Source: Candidatus Aminicenantes bacterium UBA2199 (GTDB taxonomy: Bacteria > Acidobacteriota > Aminicenantia > UBA2199). From it: 19,154 nt of DNA. This document shows positions 15,649 through 19,154 of the stretch, piece after piece. The stretch spans positions 1-19,154 of the forward strand of contig DCVB01000104.1 in NCBI GenBank assembly GCA_002327965.1, given 5' to 3'. A program made the position numbers and the translations under genes. Under the pieces are notes generated by a model. That model was not told the DNA's origin. It made no database searches and was given only the letters and a program-made list of their open reading frames with translations. Within the stretch, counting starts at the first letter, position 1, and each line of letters opens with the position of its first letter.

Positions 15649-16917
15649 ATGAAGCTGCATACGAAGATCTTCATCGGGCTGATCGCCGGCACCGCCGCCG
15701 GCTCGCTGCTGGCCATGCTGGATGCCGGCGCCGTCGCCGCCTATGTCAAGCCGTTGGGCGACATCTTCATCCAGCTGCTGAAGATGATCGCCATCCCGCT
15801 GATCGCCGTTTCGATCATGGGGGCGACGGCCGGTTTCGCCGACCTGAAGAAACTGGGCCGCGTCGGCCTGAAGGCGGTCGCTTTCTTCCTGGCCAGCATG
15901 ATCCTGGCCGTTTCCCTGGGCATCGTCGCCGCCAACCTGTTCCAGCCGGGAAAAAGCCTTGATGCGGCCAAAAAGGAGGCAATCCAGGCGGGGATCCGGT
16001 CCGAAGGCCGCTGGCAGCATCCGGCCCACGCCCCGGCGACCGTTGCGCGGACCAGTGCGGCCGAATTCCTGCTCGCCCTCATCCCGACCAACCCCTTCGC
16101 CGCCCTGGCATCCGGCGACATGCTCCCCGTGATCACCTTCTCCATGCTGCTGGGGCTGGCCTTCACCCTGATCGCCCCAACCAAGCGCGACAAGGTCCTG
16201 GAACTGCTCGACGCCCTCAACGACGCGCTGGTGGCGCTGGTGAAGGGAGTGATGCGCCTGGCCCCCTATGCCGTGTTCGCCCTGATCACCGCGGTCATCG
16301 CCCAATTCGGCTTTCATTTCCTGCTGGCGCTCCTTGAGTATGCGCTGGTGACGGTCGGCACGATGGCATTCTTTCTATTCGCCTACTACGGCCTGGCCGT
16401 GGCCCTGCTGGGCGGGATTTCCCCGCTGTTCTTCTTCCGCCGCTTGAGCTCGGTCGGCTTGCTGGCATTCTCGACATCCAGTTCAAACGCCGTCCTGCCC
16501 GAAAACATGGTCTCCTGCGAACAGAAGCTGGGCATGGACCGCGGCGTCGTTTCCTTCGTCCTGCCACTGGGCGCCACGATCAACATGTCGGGGACCTCCA
16601 TCTACCAGGGGGTAAGTGCCGTTTTCATCGCCCAGGTGTTCGGCGTCACCCTCTCCCTGCAGCAGCAGGTGCTGGTCGTGCTCACCGCCACCCTGGCGGC
16701 CGTGGGCACGGCGGGGATCCCCGGCATCGGCATCGTCACCCTCTCCATGGTGCTGGGCTCGGCCGGAATCCCGCTGGAGGGGATCGGCCTGATCATCGGC
16801 GTGGAGCGGATACTGGACATGTGCCGGACCGTCCTCAACGTCATGGGTGATTCGGCCACGGCGCTGATCGTCGACCGTTCCGAAAAGCGCCGCGAAAGGC
16901 GGCGGAGCTGGGTGTGA
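15649..16917 (+). CDS. Dicarboxylate/amino acid:cation symporter (SLC1/DAACS family)
   Basis: An inner-membrane carrier of the GltPh/GltP/DctA family, 422 residues, importing acidic amino acids or C4-dicarboxylates with Na+ or H+. It shows LGDIFIQLLKMIAIPL, the serine-rich HP1 motif STSSSNAVLPENM, and LPLGATIN followed by MSGTSIYQG. HP2 GTAGIPGIG and TM8 ERILDMCRTVLNVMGDSATALIV come next. The TM8 Asp, Arg, Thr, Asn and Asp that match GltPh D394, R397, T398, N401 and D405 are all present, which favours an acidic substrate. The usual NMDGT is NMSGT (residues 312-316), so a sodium-site Asp is lost. The tail is strongly basic (RSEKRRERRRSW). AAGGAG sets the start; the longer in-frame reading upstream is antisense to the peptidase gene. 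Confidence 0.94.
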   Translation: MKLHTKIFIGLIAGTAAGSLLAMLDAGAVAAYVKPLGDIFIQLLKMIAIPLIAVSIMGATAGFADLKKLGRVGLKAVAFFLASMILAVSLGIVAANLFQPGKSLDAAKKEAIQAGIRSEGRWQHPAHAPATVARTSAAEFLLALIPTNPFAALASGDMLPVITFSMLLGLAFTLIAPTKRDKVLELLDALNDALVALVKGVMRLAPYAVFALITAVIAQFGFHFLLALLEYALVTVGTMAFFLFAYYGLAVALLGGISPLFFFRRLSSVGLLAFSTSSSNAVLPENMVSCEQKLGMDRGVVSFVLPLGATINMSGTSIYQGVSAVFIAQVFGVTLSLQQQVLVVLTATLAAVGTAGIPGIGIVTLSMVLGSAGIPLEGIGLIIGVERILDMCRTVLNVMGDSATALIVDRSEKRRERRRSWV

Positions 16918-17007
16918 GTTCGAGCCGCGGCGGAGTGTGAAGGCGGACCATGGCGAAATCCGACCGCCACCGCTCCTCCGGCAGGGATAGATCCCTTGTA
17001 GTCCACT

Positions 17008-17014
17008 GGGAGGT
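17008..17014 (+). promoter_or_regulatory. Strong Shine-Dalgarno that fixes the DUF1028 start
   Basis: GGGAGGT lies 4 nt before the ATG at 17019 and chooses it over an in-frame ATG at 16950, which has no SD. From 17019 the protein opens with a good signal peptide; from 16950 it would open with a hydrophilic basic stretch. Confidence 0.8.
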
Positions 17015-17018
17015 GAAC

Positions 17019-18056
17019 ATGAACCAAAGGGAAAAATGGTGTTTGCTAGTGATCGGGTCGATCCTCATGGTGCTGGGCCAACGGCCGCTTGCCGCCGCTG
17101 CGCCGCAGCCAGAAGAAGCGCCATTGCGCCCCGTCGCCACCTACTCCATCGTGGCCTGCGACCCGGCCAGCGGTCAGATGGGCGTGGCCGTACAGTCCCA
17201 TTGGTTCTCGGTGGGCTCGATCGTCGCCTGGGCCGAGGCCGGCATTGGCGCCGTCGCCACCCAGTCCTTTGTCGAGCCGGGATACGGGCCGCTGGGAATC
17301 CAATTGATGCGGGCGGGCAAAACGGCCCCCCAGGCCCTGGCGGCGCTGCTGCTGGCCGACAAGCACCCGCAGGTCCGGCAGGTGGCCATGGTCGACGGCC
17401 AAGGGAACACCGCCGTCCATACCGGTGACCAATGCATCCCCGCCGCCGGCCATCGCCAGGGGATGAATTACTCCTGCCAGGCCAACATGATGGAAAAAGA
17501 GACCGTTTGGCGGGCCATGGCCGCCGCCTTTGAAGCCGCGTCCGGCGAATTGGCCGACCGTTTGCTGGCGGCGCTGCTGGCGGCGGAAAAAGAGGGCGGC
17601 GATATCCGCGGCCGGCAGTCGGCGGCCATTGTCGTGGTCAACGACAAGGTTTCCGGCACGCCCTGGAAGAACCGCGTCTATGACCTGCGCGTCGAGGATC
17701 ATCCCCAGCCGCTCCTGGAACTGCAGCGCCTGCTGACCATCGCCAAGGCCTATAACCACATGAACCGGGGCGACGATCTCCTGACCGAGAGCCAAATCGC
17801 GGCGGCGCTGGAAGAATACAGCCTGGCCATGGCCATCTATCCGGGAAACCCGGAAATGATCTTCTGGCCGGCAGTGACCATGGCGGCTTCCGGGAAGGTG
17901 GATGAAAGCCTGCCGCTGTTCCGCAAGGTCTTCAGCCAGGATATCCGCTGGGCGGAGCTTTTGCGGCGCCTCCCGGGCGTGGGCCAGTTCCCCGATGACC
18001 CGGAACTGCTGAAAAGGATCCTCTCCCAGCTGCCCAGGGTCCGATCCGGGAGATAG
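17019..18056 (+). CDS. Exported DUF1028 (Ntn-hydrolase-like) protein with helical C-terminal domain
   Basis: The 345-residue product has a signal peptide (MNQREKWCLLVIGSILMVLG...AAAA). The DUF1028 domain spans about 38-235: ATYSIVACDPASGQMGVAVQS, IVAWAEAGIGAVATQSFVEPGYGPLG, VAMVDGQGNTAVHTGDQC, QGMNYSCQANMM, GGDIRGRQSAAIVVV and VEDHPQPLLELQRLL. DUF1028 proteins resemble Ntn hydrolases and usually begin almost directly at a conserved Thr/Ser; here that Thr is residue 41, behind the signal peptide. The C-terminal part (about 240-320) looks like TPR-type helical repeats (ALEEYSLAMAIYPGNPEM, GKVDESLPLFRKVF). DUF1028 proteins often carry an extra C-terminal domain. The substrate is unknown. It lies 101 nt behind the symporter with no clear promoter, so cotranscription is possible. 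Confidence 0.87.
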   Translation: MNQREKWCLLVIGSILMVLGQRPLAAAAPQPEEAPLRPVATYSIVACDPASGQMGVAVQSHWFSVGSIVAWAEAGIGAVATQSFVEPGYGPLGIQLMRAGKTAPQALAALLLADKHPQVRQVAMVDGQGNTAVHTGDQCIPAAGHRQGMNYSCQANMMEKETVWRAMAAAFEAASGELADRLLAALLAAEKEGGDIRGRQSAAIVVVNDKVSGTPWKNRVYDLRVEDHPQPLLELQRLLTIAKAYNHMNRGDDLLTESQIAAALEEYSLAMAIYPGNPEMIFWPAVTMAASGKVDESLPLFRKVFSQDIRWAELLRRLPGVGQFPDDPELLKRILSQLPRVRSGR

Positions 18057-18103
18057 GACCCGTTGCGAACCGCGGCGCCGCGAAATGGCGGCAAGCCGGG
18101 CCA

Positions 18104-18805
18104 ATGAAAAAAGCCATCCTGGTAATGCTGACGTTCATAGCCGGCGCCATCCCGCTGCCGGGCAAGGCCACCTTTCAGGTCGATTGGGTCAGCCGCTACG
18201 TCTGGCGCGGTTTCGACCTGCTGCCGGACAACCATCCCGCTCTCCAGCCCGCCCTCGCCATCGACCTGGGCCGGAGCGGTTTTTCGCTCAACCTCTGGAG
18301 CAGCTTCACGCTGGCGCAGCGCGGTACGTTAAGGTATTCCGACGAGATCGACCTGACCCTTGCCTACAAGTTCGCCATGCCGGAGGGATGGGAGCTGTCC
18401 GCCGGCTTCAACCTTTACGGCTATTGGTTCGCGGAGGATTTCAGCTTCTGGGACGCCACCTCCCAGGAGGTGTTCGCCTCCATCGCGCGCACCGACCTGC
18501 CGCTGTCGCCATCACTCTCCGTCTATTACGACCTCAACCTGGGCAGCGGCCTCTACGTTTCCCTCGCCGTCGGGCACGAGATCAGAATGAGCGATCAACT
18601 GGGAATGGAAGTCGGCGGGCTCATCGGCTTCAACAGCCGGCAGTACATCGACAAGACGGGATTTTCCCATATGGATCTTTTCGCCAGACTGCCGCTGGCA
18701 CTGGGCGGATTGACCCTGGTCCCGTCCATCAACCTGACGGTCCCGCTTCTGGAAGAGGTCAACGAGGAGACGGAGGTCTGGTTCGGCTTTTCCGCCGCCT
18801 TTTAA
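18104..18805 (+). CDS. Putative outer-membrane beta-barrel, Gcw_chp/TorF-like porin
   Basis: The 233-residue product has a signal peptide (MKKAILVMLTFIAGAIPLPGKA), then VDWVSRYVWRGFDLLPDNHPALQPALAIDL. The SRYVWRGFD segment is the hallmark of the Gcw_chp/TIGR02001 (TorF-like) family. The rest alternates polar and hydrophobic residues with many aromatics, as in beta strands, and ends EVWFGFSAAF. The terminal Phe with aromatics at alternate positions fits the signal recognised by the BAM complex. It is probably a small outer-membrane barrel; no transport substrate is known. The SD is weak. The gene follows the DUF1028 gene by 47 nt on the same strand. Confidence 0.75.
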   Translation: MKKAILVMLTFIAGAIPLPGKATFQVDWVSRYVWRGFDLLPDNHPALQPALAIDLGRSGFSLNLWSSFTLAQRGTLRYSDEIDLTLAYKFAMPEGWELSAGFNLYGYWFAEDFSFWDATSQEVFASIARTDLPLSPSLSVYYDLNLGSGLYVSLAVGHEIRMSDQLGMEVGGLIGFNSRQYIDKTGFSHMDLFARLPLALGGLTLVPSINLTVPLLEEVNEETEVWFGFSAAF

Positions 18806-18812
18806 GTCGAGG

Positions 18813-18867
18813 CCTGGCTGGCCCCGTCAGTGGGAATGGCCTGCAGGAGCCGGCGCCAGGTTTCATT
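18813..18867 (+). terminator. Possible terminator after the outer-membrane barrel gene
   Basis: CCTGGC (18813-18818) with GCC (18821-18823) pairs with GGC (18852-18854) and GCCAGG (18855-18860), a 9-bp stem with a 2-nt bulge and a large loop. It is followed by TTTCATT. The long loop and broken T tract make it weaker than the terminator near 6107. Confidence 0.35.
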
Positions 18868-18893
18868 TCAGCCGATCACCGCAGTAAAATCGG

Positions 18894-19154
18894 CTATTTG
18901 CCTCGTTTCAGGGCCAGGTGGATGCTGACGGCATTGATGGCCGCCGGCGTCACTCCGGGGATGCGCGCAGCTTCCGCCAGCGTGCGCGGGCGCGCCCGGG
19001 CCAGCTTCTCCCGGATCTCGCGGGAAAGCCCCTCGACGCACTGGAAATCAAGATCCCCGGGGATGGCCGTTTTCTGCAGTTTGCGCATTTTGGCCACCTC
19101 CCTGTGCTGGATGGCGACATAGCCTTCGTACTTGACGCAGGCCTCGATGTAGGA
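18894..19154 (-). CDS. mnmG: tRNA uridine-5-carboxymethylaminomethyl modification enzyme MnmG, C-terminal part
   Basis: The visible 86 residues are the C-terminal helical domain of MnmG (GidA), the FAD enzyme that with MnmE modifies U34 of several tRNAs. The reading frame enters from the right edge as SYIEACVKYEGYVAIQHREV, the conserved KYEGYI-type segment. It continues with LQKTAIPGDLDFQCVEGLS, REKLARARPRTLAEAARIPGV and TPAAINAVSIHLALKRGK. The motifs IPxDLDF/Y, GLSxExREKL, RPxTLxxAxRIxGVTPA are diagnostic. The catalytic FAD and tRNA-binding parts lie beyond 19154. It is convergent with the outer-membrane barrel gene; a 6-bp hairpin (GCCGAT/ATCGGC, 18871-18894) at its stop has no T tract. Confidence 0.95.
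   Translation of the reverse strand, partial: SYIEACVKYEGYVAIQHREVAKMRKLQKTAIPGDLDFQCVEGLSREIREKLARARPRTLAEAARIPGVTPAAINAVSIHLALKRGK

Noticed and set aside
15541..16317. In-frame upstream extension of the catalytic M16 gene
   Set aside because: It runs antisense through the symporter gene, is rich in Gln, Gly and Asp, and would bury the signal peptide. GTG at 15540 is the better start.
18871..18894. GCCGAT/ATCGGC hairpin at the mnmG stop as a terminator
   Set aside because: It has a 6-bp stem, a 12-nt loop and no T tract on the minus strand, so there is too little to call it.

Overview
The window is high-GC bacterial chromosome with short intergenic gaps and no phage, IS, CRISPR, tRNA or rRNA genes. 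An LptE-type lipoprotein, a Gcw_chp/TorF-type outer-membrane barrel, TonB C-terminal domains and a periplasmic adaptor point to a Gram-negative (diderm) cell. The mix (two-domain TonB protein behind an ECF sigma pair, paired M16 peptidases, DUF1028 protein) would fit Acidobacteriota or Aminicenantes-like genomes, but the phylum is an inference and cannot be fixed without a search.

Layout: (1) 1-1722, minus: an HlyD/MacA-like adaptor followed by a MacB/LolD-type ABC ATPase cut by the window edge. (2) 1890-6072, plus: leuS-lptE-holA, a tightly overlapping operon in the same order as in proteobacteria, with a consensus-like promoter. (3) 6164-8307, minus: ECF sigma factor, zinc-finger anti-sigma factor and a secreted protein with two TonB C-terminal domains, ended by a clear intrinsic terminator. 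(4) 8373-10682, minus: FtsK DNA translocase. (5) 10733-12693, minus: beta-CASP metallo-beta-lactamase RNase-like protein plus a YgjP-type metallopeptidase. (6) 12869-15540, minus: two overlapping M16 peptidase genes, the first with an intact HxxEH zinc motif and the second without it. (7) 15649-18805, plus: SLC1-type symporter, exported DUF1028 protein and a small outer-membrane barrel. (8) 18894-19154, minus: C-terminus of MnmG.

Most genes are housekeeping: translation, LPS export, replication, chromosome segregation and tRNA modification. The less ordinary signals are these. Three minus-strand genes (ftsK, the beta-CASP gene, the M16 peptidase) have a good -10 box only 5-8 nt before the start codon and no Shine-Dalgarno, suggesting leaderless mRNAs beside normally led genes. 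A 122-bp inverted repeat built from helically phased AGGGAAGA units lies between the M16 and beta-CASP genes. The SLC1 carrier has NMSGT in place of the NMDGT sodium-site motif. The DUF1028 protein has its putative N-terminal nucleophile buried behind a signal peptide. The TonB-domain protein has no membrane anchor. I see no convincing wholly new defence or mobile system.
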